Part shown: piece after piece, positions 33,425-41,902 of the stretch
Layout: each line of letters begins with the position of its first letter
Position numbering within the stretch: position 1 is the stretch's first letter
Source: Alistipes sp.
GTDB lineage: Bacteria > Bacteroidota > Bacteroidia > Bacteroidales > Rikenellaceae
DNA: 46,136 bases
Direction of reading: 5' to 3'
Assembly (NCBI GenBank): GCA_017505725.1
Contig: JAFVOR010000048.1
Location: forward strand, 1-46,136
The notes under the pieces: generated by a model
What the model saw: the letters and a program-made list of their open reading frames with translations, nothing else
The model's database searches: none
What the model was told of the DNA's origin: nothing
Made by a program: the position numbers and the translations under genes

Positions 33425-33474
33425 AGAGTTCTCTTTTTGCGTTAATAAAGGGTTGTCACTTGGTGTAAGCACCA

Positions 33475-34782
33475 CTACTTGATATGCTCGAGCAACCACT
33501 TGTTGCGATCCTGGAACATCTCCTCGTAGATGTAGTGACCAATCTCGTTGAGCACATAGATCTCCTTCGATGTAGGCACCGAGTTGTAGACCGAGAACAT
33601 CGAGGTTGGGCAGCAAGTGGTATCGTTGTAGCCGAGAGCCACCTTCACAGGAACGCGAGTCTTGCGTGCGAAGTTCACGATATCGTAGTACTTTATTGTG
33701 TTCAAAACATTCTCGTTGCGAAGGTTGTCGTCCGAATTTGTGCGGAAGAGGTGAGGCCAACCTGCGCTGCGACCGTGGAGGTATGCCCCCAAATCGGCCA
33801 AAGCGGGATAGAAGGCGTAGAGGCACTTAACCTTAGGGTTGAGGTAGGCTGTGGTGAACGACAAGGCACCACCCTGACTACCACCACAAACTGCGATGCG
33901 GTCGGCATCGACAAACTCCAAACCCGCAAGCACATCCACTGCACGCGCACAACCGATGTATACACGCTTGTAGTAGTACTTGTCACGATCCTGTATGTTG
34001 ATGCGGTTGTAGTTCTTCAACGCACCGTGCTTGAGGTTGCTGTAGACATCACCCTCCATATCGATAGGAATACCGTGAATGCCCACCTTGAGGGTAACCA
34101 CATCACCCAATGCCACCATATCCTTTGCTACGGTGTAGGTGCGGACATTTGCGCCAGGCACCTTCAACACTGCAGGGAACTTGCCAGGCTTGTTTGGTAC
34201 AGTCATCACGCCATAGATATAGTCCTTTGCGCCGTTGCGGAACTTCACATTGTAGACATTGTAGTGGTGAGTACACTGCTCGGGCATAAGGGTGAGTACA
34301 GGCTCGAGCGGAATCTTTGCACTCTCCGCCAACGCACCCTGCCAGAATGCGTCGAAGTCGGCCGGCATAACCGCTGTTGGCTCGATCTTCTCGACATCGA
34401 AACCTGCGGTAGCGAGTCCGCGATGGGTGTTGACGCCATCCTCGACATAGACCTTGCAACGCAAGAATCCGGGCACCTTCATTGTGCCAAGCTTGATTAC
34501 GCCTTCGCCATTTTTGAGCACCATCGTCTCAACCTTGTGAGCCGGCATATTATCCTCCGACAACTCGTAGCGTATCTCGACATTCTGCATTGGCGAGTGG
34601 TGCTTGAGTACCAGCACCTTGAATACGGGCTTCTCGCCACACTTGTAGTTCCAATCGAGATGGTCAGGCATAACGATAACCTTGACAGCACGATCTGAAG
34701 GGGTTGCCGCCTTGACTGACGACACGCCCACAAACATAATCGCCACACATACGAGCGACAAAATCGAAAGTAATCTTTTCAT
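33475..34782 (-). CDS. Secreted acetyl-xylan-esterase-like (AXE1) alpha/beta hydrolase
   Basis: A 435-residue protein with a cleavable signal peptide (MKRLLSILSLVCVAIMFVGVSSVKA). An N-terminal beta domain (about 30-130) precedes the AXE1 catalytic domain. The nucleophile is the Ser of GGSQGG (about 301-306), and HYIYEE near the end supplies the catalytic His. Asp of GYNDTTCCP is the likely third member. The family deacetylates xylan, cephalosporin C or other acetylated sugars; the substrate here is unknown. It is the first gene of a pair with murA, from a promoter at 34824. Confidence 0.86.
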   Translation of the reverse strand: MKRLLSILSLVCVAIMFVGVSSVKAATPSDRAVKVIVMPDHLDWNYKCGEKPVFKVLVLKHHSPMQNVEIRYELSEDNMPAHKVETMVLKNGEGVIKLGTMKVPGFLRCKVYVEDGVNTHRGLATAGFDVEKIEPTAVMPADFDAFWQGALAESAKIPLEPVLTLMPEQCTHHYNVYNVKFRNGAKDYIYGVMTVPNKPGKFPAVLKVPGANVRTYTVAKDMVALGDVVTLKVGIHGIPIDMEGDVYSNLKHGALKNYNRINIQDRDKYYYKRVYIGCARAVDVLAGLEFVDADRIAVCGGSQGGALSFTTAYLNPKVKCLYAFYPALADLGAYLHGRSAGWPHLFRTNSDDNLRNENVLNTIKYYDIVNFARKTRVPVKVALGYNDTTCCPTSMFSVYNSVPTSKEIYVLNEIGHYIYEEMFQDRNKWLLEHIK

Positions 34783-34823
34783 AGTATTAGTGTTTTAGTT
34801 GCAATTTCGCATATAAAGTTTTT

Positions 34824-34854
34824 CAAAGATACGAAAAATTGTTTGACTCTACAA
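34824..34854 (-). promoter_or_regulatory. Promoter of the esterase-murA pair
   Basis: TTG (34854-34852, minus strand), 20 bases, then TATCTTTG (34831-34824), 41 bases before the esterase ATG. Confidence 0.7.
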
Positions 34855-34891
34855 GAAAAGATGGCGAAAATTAATTTTGGTTCTGTCATAG

Positions 34892-34948
34892 ATGGCATTG
34901 AATGGCAATCGCTCCCATTGGTCGCTGAATGGCATTGAATGGCAATCG
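34892..34948. repeat. 20-bp direct repeat
   Basis: ATGGCATTGAATGGCAATCG occurs at 34892-34911 and again at 34929-34948, 37 bases apart, in the gap between the esterase and cysS. No ORF covers it. The remainder of the 34783-35012 gap is otherwise without visible features. Confidence 0.85.
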
Positions 34949-35012
34949 TTCGCTAACGCTCACTGAAAAAGTTATTTTAAGTGAGGAAATTTTGCGCCTA
35001 TGCCCAAACGCA

Positions 35013-35138
35013 TAAATTGCACTTTTAAGGAGGGAAATACAAGGCGCACAAGAAATCGGGTGCGCAGCATAGTAGACCTATGTGAGCAACCCGATTATCG
35101 AAGTGCAACGCAGTAGTTGCCCCTTAAAATGCAATTTA
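35013..35138. repeat. Hairpin repeat, copy 3 (diverged)
   Basis: A 126-bp element with ends TAAATTGC..TTTTAAGG and CCTTAAAA..GCAATTTA (inverted). The core is AATCGGGT (35054-35061), GCGCAG, CATAG, loop TAGAC, CTATG, TGAGCA, ACCCGATT (35089-35096). The geometry is the same as copies 1 and 2, but the outer stem has a different sequence that still pairs. Its end overlaps the cysS stop codon. Confidence 0.8.
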
Positions 35139-36611
35139 TTCTATTTCCCAGTCGTAACCGTCTTTACGATCCTTGACGCGGATGCCGATGGCGGTGAGTT
35201 TGTCACGAATCTCGTCGGATAGTGCCCAATTCTTATCAGCCTTAGCCTGAAGGCGCATATCGAGAAGCATAGTAACGAGTGGGGATACCATATCCTTGCC
35301 ACCAGATGCCTCGGCCTTCTCGTTCTCGAGACCGAGAATATCGAATACCCAACGCTGAACTGTAGCCTCGGCCTTTGCCTTATCCTCGGCTGTGAGGGTC
35401 TGCTGACCATCGGTGAGCTGGTTGAAGAGGCGCACATAGTCGAACATTGTCGAGATTACGATTGGCGAGTTGAGATCGTCAGCCATAGCCTCGGCACAAC
35501 GGCTCTCAATCTCGTCGACATTGAACGACGAGGTTGCCGATACAGGTGCCTTGCGGAGTGCCTCGATGCCCTTCATCAGACGGTCGAGTCCCTTCTCGGC
35601 CGCCTGCAACGCCTCGTTCGAGAAGTCGAGAGTTGAGCGGTAGTGCGCCTGAAGGATGAAGAAGCGAACGGTCATTGGCGAGTAGGCCTGCTCGAGTGCA
35701 GGGTGGTCACCGTTGAACATCTGCTCGAGGGTGATGAAGTTGTTGTAGGACTTACCCATCTTCTTGCCATTGATGGTAATCATATTGTTGTGCACCCAAT
35801 AGCGAGCCGAGTCGTGGCCAAGAGCGGCTGTAGACTGTGCTATCTCGCACTCGTGGTGTGGGAACATCAAATCCATACCTCCACCGTGGATATCGAATTT
35901 CTCGCCGAGGTACTTGGTACTCATAGCCGAGCACTCCATATGCCAGCCCGGGAAACCATCGCTCCAAGGCGAAGGCCAACGCATAATATGCTCTGGCGAA
36001 GCCTTCTTCCAGAGGGCAAAATCGTAGGAGTGTTTCTTGTCCTGCTGACCATCGAGCTGACGAGTATCTGTCACGATATCGTCGAGGTTGCGACCCGAGA
36101 GGATGCCATAGCGGTGATCCTTGTTGTACTTCTCGACATCGAAGTAGATCGAGCCATTCGACTCGTAGGCGTAGCCGGCATCAAAGATGCGCTTCACGAA
36201 ATCGATCTGTTCGATGATGTGTCCCGAAGCGTGAGGCTCGATCGAAGGGGTCTGCACGCCAAGCTTTGCCATATAGTTCTTGTAGCGCTCGGTGTAGTAG
36301 TGTGCAACCTCCATAGGCTCGAGCTGCTCGAGACGAGCCTTCTTTGCAATCTTGTCCTCACCCTCATCAGCATCGTGCTCGAGGTGACCTACATCGGTGA
36401 TATTACGCACATAGCGTACCTTGAAGCCCTCAGCCTTGAGGTAGCGGAAGAGGAGGTCGAAGGTGATGGCAGGGCGTGTGTGTCCGAGGTGCGGATCACC
36501 GTAGACGGTAGGTCCGCAGACATACATACCTACGCGACCTTCGTTGATTGGCTCGAACGCCTCCTTACGGCGGCTGAGCGTGTTGTAGAGAAGAAGTGTT
36601 GGTTTAGCCAT
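35136..36611 (-). CDS. cysS: Cysteinyl-tRNA synthetase
   Basis: A 491-residue class I aminoacyl-tRNA synthetase that charges tRNA-Cys. The HIGH-like motif is [11 protein letters not shown] (about 34-44) beside zinc ligand Cys32, and the second signature is KMGKS (the KMSKS variant, about 270-274). The zinc-binding WHMECSAM and HHECEIAQS segments are present. The C-terminal DALR-like anticodon domain follows. It is the second gene after the DUF2723 protein (18-base gap) and its stop lies inside the third hairpin repeat. Confidence 0.97.
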   Translation of the reverse strand: MAKPTLLLYNTLSRRKEAFEPINEGRVGMYVCGPTVYGDPHLGHTRPAITFDLLFRYLKAEGFKVRYVRNITDVGHLEHDADEGEDKIAKKARLEQLEPMEVAHYYTERYKNYMAKLGVQTPSIEPHASGHIIEQIDFVKRIFDAGYAYESNGSIYFDVEKYNKDHRYGILSGRNLDDIVTDTRQLDGQQDKKHSYDFALWKKASPEHIMRWPSPWSDGFPGWHMECSAMSTKYLGEKFDIHGGGMDLMFPHHECEIAQSTAALGHDSARYWVHNNMITINGKKMGKSYNNFITLEQMFNGDHPALEQAYSPMTVRFFILQAHYRSTLDFSNEALQAAEKGLDRLMKGIEALRKAPVSATSSFNVDEIESRCAEAMADDLNSPIVISTMFDYVRLFNQLTDGQQTLTAEDKAKAEATVQRWVFDILGLENEKAEASGGKDMVSPLVTMLLDMRLQAKADKNWALSDEIRDKLTAIGIRVKDRKDGYDWEIE

Positions 36612-36629
36612 ATCTTTGTCTTTTTTGAT

Positions 36630-39600
36630 TTATCGTTTCACTAACTCTATCGAGTCCTTCTCGCGTTGGGTGAGGATGAGCTCATCGTCGGTTGCGCCAA
36701 GAGTTCGGTAGTATTTGTTGATGCCATAGACCACATCCTCGCGGTTGTAGTAGGCTGCCAAGTAGTAGAGTCGCTCCAGCTCGTCGAGCTTCTCGTGGAT
36801 AAGTCCCTCGAGGTCATCGCCCTTGGCTCCGTCGAAGCAGAGGTAGTACTCGATATAGTCGATAATGTTGTCGCCATAGAGCATCAGCAGATTGTCACCC
36901 TTGTCGTTGAGCCCAAGCTCGTAGTAGCACTCCACAAATGGGTATGTGTTGGCCTCGGTATAGCGAATCTGCTCGACAGGTAACACCTCGAGACCACGAT
37001 CGAGCAACTCCTCGGCACGCTCCTTGTCGCCCTGCTTGATGTACTCGCGAGCAACACGCGCAAAGGCCTCCCTCGCACGCGATACCTTGATATTGTACTG
37101 CGTGAACTCGTCGACATAGACCTTCGGATTGTTGAGATTGCCATAGCGCATATGGTGCATCAGCTTGTCGTAGGCGTAGTCGGCATCGATGCGACCGATG
37201 CTCCACGAATCCTTGTAAGGGGTGAGAATCGGCACAAAGCGGTAGGAGTAGCCATCGAACTGCAGATAGTCCAACAGACCGAACTTCTGCAAGACATAGA
37301 CCTGAGTAAAGTAGATTGGTCGCTTCCAATCGAAGTGCGCCAACATATCGAGCAACATCAGCTCCGAACGCGAGAGCGACGAAGCGTCGATATTGATATA
37401 TACATTGTCGACCATAAGGTCGCGATCGCTCTCCTTGACAATGCCCGAGGCGATGGCGGCTTCCTTGTCGACAGGCAGCACAATGCGAGAAGCAGGTATG
37501 TAGTCGGCAGGCTCACCATAGCCGAGATCGACCTTGGTGCGCTTGTCGTCGCTACGGACAAAGTTCATCACATCCTTAGCACTCCATACACTCTCATCCT
37601 GCGGATAGACAGGAATCCAGTCGTTCACGAAGGAGTACTTGTGACTCGGCAACGAGAACGGAACACCCTCGGCATCGTTTGCCTTGCACTTCATCTCGTC
37701 GACATACCACTCGCCATCGAGGTAGCTCGAGTTCATAATGCGGACATCGGTGCGTACACCATCGACCTCCTGATTGAACCAGAGAGGGAAGGTGTCGTTG
37801 TCGCCATAGTTGATGATGATCGGACTCACCCCCTCCTTCTCGACTATCGAGCTGAGGTAGTTAAAGCCGATATCGCGTGCCATAGTGCGGTGCGAACGGT
37901 CGTGATCGTCCCAATTCTGCGCGCAGAGTATTCCCGGCACCACCATAGCCACAACAATAGCTACAGCGGCAGCGGCCTTGTGGTTCTTAGCCATAAACCT
38001 CGAGAAGAACTCGTAGAGCGAGAGCACACCCAGACCAATCCACATCGAGAAGGCGTAGAACGAGCCGGCATATACATAGTCACGCTCACGCACCTCGCCA
38101 GGTGAGGTGTTGAAGTAGACCACCAGCGCAATACCCATCATCACAAACAACCACATCACAACGGTGAAGTTACGCGAGTCGCGTACCGACTGATAGATCA
38201 AGCCCAAGATACCCAACAAGAATGGGAGGAAGAAGTAGGTGTTACGCGCCTTGTTCTCTGCCACCTCGCGTGGAAGACGATCCTGCGGGCCGATATAGAG
38301 GCTGTCGATGGCATCGATACCCGAAATCCAGTTGCCATTAGTGAAGGTGAGGCTCTCGGGTTGGATATCATCCTGACGACCTACAAAGTTCCAGAGGAAG
38401 TAGCGCCAATACATATAGCCGAGCTGGTAGGAGAAGAAGAAGTGGAGATTCTCCATAAATGTAGGCTCGATGACGGTGCGGGTGCGCTCGCCATCGAAGT
38501 AGCTCACCTTACGACCAAAGTCAGCAACCTCCTTACGCAGAGGTCTACCCTTTTCGTAGATGACATTGCCCTTATCATCGCGCACAAAATCCATCTTGGT
38601 GCGATATGCCGCCCAAGGTTTGTAGTCCGCCTCCTTCTTCATATAGTTCCACATACGAGGGAAGAGGTGCTTGAACTCATCGGGATAGACATAGTCGTCT
38701 ACCGTAGTGCGCTTCTCGTACTTGCCCGACTCGACATTGTAGCGGTAGAACTCCTTCTCGGTGTAGTCCACCACAGGTGCAGCATACGAAGCACCGTAGA
38801 GCAACGGGCGGTTACCATATTGGTCACGATTGAGCATCGAGAGCAAGGCGGTAGGGTTGTCGGGCTTATTCGAGTTCATAGGCGGATTGACCGCAGCACG
38901 GATGGTCACCGAGGCATACGACGAGAAGCCGAGCATAACCATAGTAAGACACACTGCCGCCAAGTTCATCAGACGATGGCCCTTGCGATGGGTGTAGATG
39001 ACTGCACCACCAAGCAATGCAAAGAGGGCAAAAACATAGACTACGATACCCGAGTTGACAGGCAAGCCCAACGAGTTGACAAAGAAGACATCGACCATAG
39101 CACCGATGTAGACGGTGAGAGGTATGATGATGCCATTCATAAAGAGCAGGATTGCGCCCGCAAGGAGTGTCACCAGGAACATTCCCTTGAGTGTAATCTT
39201 ATCGTACTTGCGAAAGTAATAGATGAATACCAACGCAGGGATGGTCAGCAAGTTGAGCAGATGGACACCGATGGAGAGTCCCATCAGATAGGCAATAAGG
39301 ATAATCCATCTCGCCGCGTGAGGCTCATCGGCCTCCTCCTCCCAGCGCAACATCAGCCACACCACAAGTGCGGTGAACATCGACGAGAGGGCATAGACCT
39401 CGCCCTCGACTGCCGAGAACCAGAATGTATCGGTGAAGGTGTATGCCAACGCTCCCACAGCACCTGCTCCGAGCACCGCGATAGCATTGGCGGTGGTGAG
39501 AGGCTTACCCTCTCGTGTGAAGAGGCGACGGGCAATGTGGGTGATGGTCCAAAAGAGGAACAGGATGCAGAAGGCACTCACCAAGGCATTCATTCCGTTG

Positions 39601-39839
39601 ACCATATGCGGCACATAATGTGTCGATGGTGCAAAGAGAGTGGCAATGCGAGCCACAAGCATAAAGAGCGGTGCCCCCGGCGGGTGTCCCACCTCGAGTT
39701 TGTAGGATGTGGCCACAAACTCGCCACAATCCCATAGCGACGATGAGGGCTCGATGGTCAAAAGGTAGGTTACTGCCGCAACTGCAAAGACCGCCCAACC
39801 CACAATTCGATTCCAGCGTTTGAAGATATTTTGTTCCAT
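36630..39839 (-). CDS. DUF2723 membrane protein, GT-C glycosyltransferase-like
   Basis: A 1069-residue protein of family DUF2723 (related to animal TMEM260, a protein O-mannosyltransferase). The first 300 residues hold about eight membrane helices. The segment LTIEPSSSLWDCGEFVATSYKLEVGHPPGAPLFML (about 26-60) is the family signature with acidic residues in the first periplasmic loop, typical of the GT-C fold. The C-terminal half is a large periplasmic and TPR-like region. It may glycosylate proteins in the periplasm; donor and target are unknown. A -7 TAACTTTG element lies upstream on the minus strand (39875-39868). Confidence 0.85.
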   Translation of the reverse strand: MEQNIFKRWNRIVGWAVFAVAAVTYLLTIEPSSSLWDCGEFVATSYKLEVGHPPGAPLFMLVARIATLFAPSTHYVPHMVNGMNALVSAFCILFLFWTITHIARRLFTREGKPLTTANAIAVLGAGAVGALAYTFTDTFWFSAVEGEVYALSSMFTALVVWLMLRWEEEADEPHAARWIILIAYLMGLSIGVHLLNLLTIPALVFIYYFRKYDKITLKGMFLVTLLAGAILLFMNGIIIPLTVYIGAMVDVFFVNSLGLPVNSGIVVYVFALFALLGGAVIYTHRKGHRLMNLAAVCLTMVMLGFSSYASVTIRAAVNPPMNSNKPDNPTALLSMLNRDQYGNRPLLYGASYAAPVVDYTEKEFYRYNVESGKYEKRTTVDDYVYPDEFKHLFPRMWNYMKKEADYKPWAAYRTKMDFVRDDKGNVIYEKGRPLRKEVADFGRKVSYFDGERTRTVIEPTFMENLHFFFSYQLGYMYWRYFLWNFVGRQDDIQPESLTFTNGNWISGIDAIDSLYIGPQDRLPREVAENKARNTYFFLPFLLGILGLIYQSVRDSRNFTVVMWLFVMMGIALVVYFNTSPGEVRERDYVYAGSFYAFSMWIGLGVLSLYEFFSRFMAKNHKAAAAVAIVVAMVVPGILCAQNWDDHDRSHRTMARDIGFNYLSSIVEKEGVSPIIINYGDNDTFPLWFNQEVDGVRTDVRIMNSSYLDGEWYVDEMKCKANDAEGVPFSLPSHKYSFVNDWIPVYPQDESVWSAKDVMNFVRSDDKRTKVDLGYGEPADYIPASRIVLPVDKEAAIASGIVKESDRDLMVDNVYINIDASSLSRSELMLLDMLAHFDWKRPIYFTQVYVLQKFGLLDYLQFDGYSYRFVPILTPYKDSWSIGRIDADYAYDKLMHHMRYGNLNNPKVYVDEFTQYNIKVSRAREAFARVAREYIKQGDKERAEELLDRGLEVLPVEQIRYTEANTYPFVECYYELGLNDKGDNLLMLYGDNIIDYIEYYLCFDGAKGDDLEGLIHEKLDELERLYYLAAYYNREDVVYGINKYYRTLGATDDELILTQREKDSIELVKR

Positions 39840-39969
39840 AGTTTCTGCGCGTTTATAAATAAACGCACAAAGTTACAAAAAGTTATTCGATTTGCCCTCA
39901 TTTTGCACAAAATATTGCATTACAACGTTTATTTTTGGGATAAAGCGATAGATTGTGCCATATTTTCAC

Positions 39970-39977
39970 TATCTTTG
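39970..39977 (+). promoter_or_regulatory. -7 promoter element of the 40019 gene
   Basis: TATCTTTG, matching TAnnTTTG, 41 bases before the start of the lipoprotein gene. It is back-to-back with the promoter of the DUF2723 gene. Confidence 0.55.
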
Positions 39978-40018
39978 AGTAAGAATTGATGTCTAATCCA
40001 CTAAATTTTGATTGAACT

Positions 40019-40576
40019 ATGAAGAAATTATTGATGTTTGCGATGGTCGTTAGCGCACTATTCAGCGCATCGTGCACCACAATTAAGGCTAAGAACTACG
40101 CCGAGAAGGTTATCGCTGCGGCACCAATCAGCGACGCTGCAGTGGCTGCAGTCGACAGCGAGATTGCTACCTACCTTGCAGGTAAGTCACAGGAGAATAT
40201 CGACAAATTCTGGAACGCCTTCCACGCGAAGTATGCCGAGATCATCCTTCCTCAGGCAGAGGCATACGCAGTGAAGGTCTATGGTGGTGAACTCTCGTTC
40301 GGCGACAAGGCTCGCGTATTGGCAGAGATTCAGGTGCACCTCAACCACCTCTCCGAGGCTGATGCCGCAACCTTCGACGATGTGTATGGAGCACGCCGCG
40401 ATGCCATCGTCAAGGAGCGCACAGGTGGTTTCTTCAACAACATCAAAGATGCGGTAAACAACGCAGTCGATAGCGTAATCGACGCTGTATCGAGCATCGG
40501 CAAAGAGGATGTAGAGCAGGGTGTCGAGGAGGCTAAGCAGACCGTAGAAGAGGCCGCTCAAGAGGTTCAGAAATGA
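40019..40576 (+). CDS. Helical lipoprotein, possibly truncated by an in-frame TGA
   Basis: A 185-residue lipoprotein: MKKLLMFAMVVSALFSASC with the lipobox SASC. The body is amphipathic helix with Ala and Glu-rich segments (VEQGVEEAKQTVEEAAQEV). The gene stops at TGA (40574-40576), but the same frame continues for 30 more residues of similar character (TAERFETLGNKLDELIDAAV) up to TAG at 40667. A recent nonsense mutation or readthrough are possible. The function is unknown. Confidence 0.75.
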   Translation: MKKLLMFAMVVSALFSASCTTIKAKNYAEKVIAAAPISDAAVAAVDSEIATYLAGKSQENIDKFWNAFHAKYAEIILPQAEAYAVKVYGGELSFGDKARVLAEIQVHLNHLSEADAATFDDVYGARRDAIVKERTGGFFNNIKDAVNNAVDSVIDAVSSIGKEDVEQGVEEAKQTVEEAAQEVQK

Positions 40577-40670
40577 ATAGAATCGCCCGAAACTGCCGAG
40601 CGATTTGAAACCCTCGGCAACAAACTCGACGAACTGATAGATGCAGCAGTCGAGGCTATTGAAAAATAGC

Positions 40671-40706
40671 AAAAAGTGGGGAGTTGTGTATGACTCTCCA
40701 CTTTTT
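40671..40706 (+). terminator. Terminator of the 40019 gene
   Basis: AAAAAGTGGGGAGT (40671-40684) pairs with ACTCTCCACTTTTT (40693-40706), with one G-T pair and an 8-base loop. It lies just beyond the TAG at 40667-40669, which fits the longer reading frame. Confidence 0.85.
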
Positions 40707-40761
40707 ATTCATAAAAAGGAGGTTAGACTATTTTGTCAACAAATTTGTTGACCGTGCTACA

Positions 40762-41016
40762 CTACTTGAAACGCTTCAAAATAGCGTAGATTTCGAAAGC
40801 GAAACCTGCCACTACAAGGATGGGAGCGAGTGTAATGCGACGCCACGAGAAGATGTCGTAGGAGAACTCCTCGGGGGTAGCCACTGTGCCACCCGACATC
40901 AGCACAAAGCCCAAGACTATCACCACGAAACCTACCGCCATCAGCAGATAGTTGCGCATTGTGAGGGGCATACTCTTATCGTTCTTATCCTCGATCTTAT
41001 TGAACCAATTTTTCAT
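40762..41016 (-). CDS. DUF3098 membrane protein
   Basis: An 84-residue protein with two membrane helices (about 23-41 and 61-78) joined by the typical TPEEFSYDIFSWRRITLAP, matching DUF3098. It is the last gene of a YfhO-ftsX-DUF3098 series, with a 1-base gap to ftsX. The function is unknown. In many Bacteroidota it is followed by uppP and truB; here the gene order ends. Confidence 0.9.
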   Translation of the reverse strand: MKNWFNKIEDKNDKSMPLTMRNYLLMAVGFVVIVLGFVLMSGGTVATPEEFSYDIFSWRRITLAPILVVAGFAFEIYAILKRFK

Positions 41017-41017
41017 A

Positions 41018-41902
41018 TTAGCAAAGGTGTATTTTGTTCGACTTCATATTGACAAAGCGGTTGACGATAGGCAGGGTGCAGACCACCGCAACAACGATAC
41101 CCAAGACAACCATCGCGCCACCAAGCACCGCCAACTCCTCCCAACGAGGGAGTAGTCCGAAGCCCGGAGCAATGTGGTTGAGACCATAGAGCGCAGCCAC
41201 AAGCAACGCCACCGCCAAGAGGCCCGAGAAGAGGCCCTGCAATGCGCTACGACCCACAAATGGGCGCATTATAAACCACTTGGTGGCACCTACCGCCTTG
41301 AGCGTATTGATCAGCTCGCGGCGCGCATAGACCATAAGGCGAATGGTGTTGTTGAGCAACACAAACGCCACCACAAGCAGCGCTCCACCAAAGATTGCCA
41401 ATACAAGTTGGAGTATATCAAGCGTGGAGTGCATCTGCTCGATGAAGGTCTGCGGATAGTTGACATAGGTAACACCCTTAATCTGGCGCACCTCCTCGAC
41501 AAACTGCTCGAGGGCAGCCTTGTCGGCCGAGAGTTCCGAGAGGGTAACATCGAACGAATCGGGCAATGGATTGACACCCAAAACACCCTGAACATCAATG
41601 GCATAGAGTCGCTTAAACTCCTCGTCATCGGCCTTATCCTCCTTGGAGAGGTACTTCATCGACACAACCATATCGTGGTTGCCTATCTGGTTGCCAATCT
41701 CGTTGCGCTCGCTCTCCGAGAGACCATCCTTCAACTCCACAATCATCACCACGCTCTCGCGCATACGATTGGCGGTGGTATAGATATTGGCCATTACGAA
41801 GCCTATAGTACCCAACAAGAATAGGACAAAGGTCATACTTATGGTCGAAGCAGCATAGGAGATACCAACGCTACTCGATATTTTTCTCTTTGCGGTTGCC
41901 AT
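41018..41902 (-). CDS. ftsX: Cell division permease-like protein FtsX
   Basis: A 294-residue protein of the FtsX family with four membrane helices. An N-terminal helix (about 18-40), an extracytoplasmic domain (about 45-160) and three further helices after about residue 165 are seen. With the ATPase FtsE it activates peptidoglycan hydrolases at the division site. The RELINTLKAVGATKWFIMRPF segment is typical. No ftsE is next to it. It overlaps the YfhO gene by 32 bases. Confidence 0.93.
   Translation of the reverse strand: MATAKRKISSSVGISYAASTISMTFVLFLLGTIGFVMANIYTTANRMRESVVMIVELKDGLSESERNEIGNQIGNHDMVVSMKYLSKEDKADDEEFKRLYAIDVQGVLGVNPLPDSFDVTLSELSADKAALEQFVEEVRQIKGVTYVNYPQTFIEQMHSTLDILQLVLAIFGGALLVVAFVLLNNTIRLMVYARRELINTLKAVGATKWFIMRPFVGRSALQGLFSGLLAVALLVAALYGLNHIAPGFGLLPRWEELAVLGGAMVVLGIVVAVVCTLPIVNRFVNMKSNKIHLC

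Noticed and set aside
38361-39737. A 458-codon plus-strand frame opposite the DUF2723 gene
   Set aside because: Antisense to a membrane protein with family signature; no start context and His/Arg-rich shadow composition.
40574-40576. TGA as a selenocysteine codon
   Set aside because: No SECIS-like structure was seen and lipoproteins of this type are not selenoproteins; nonsense mutation or readthrough is simpler.
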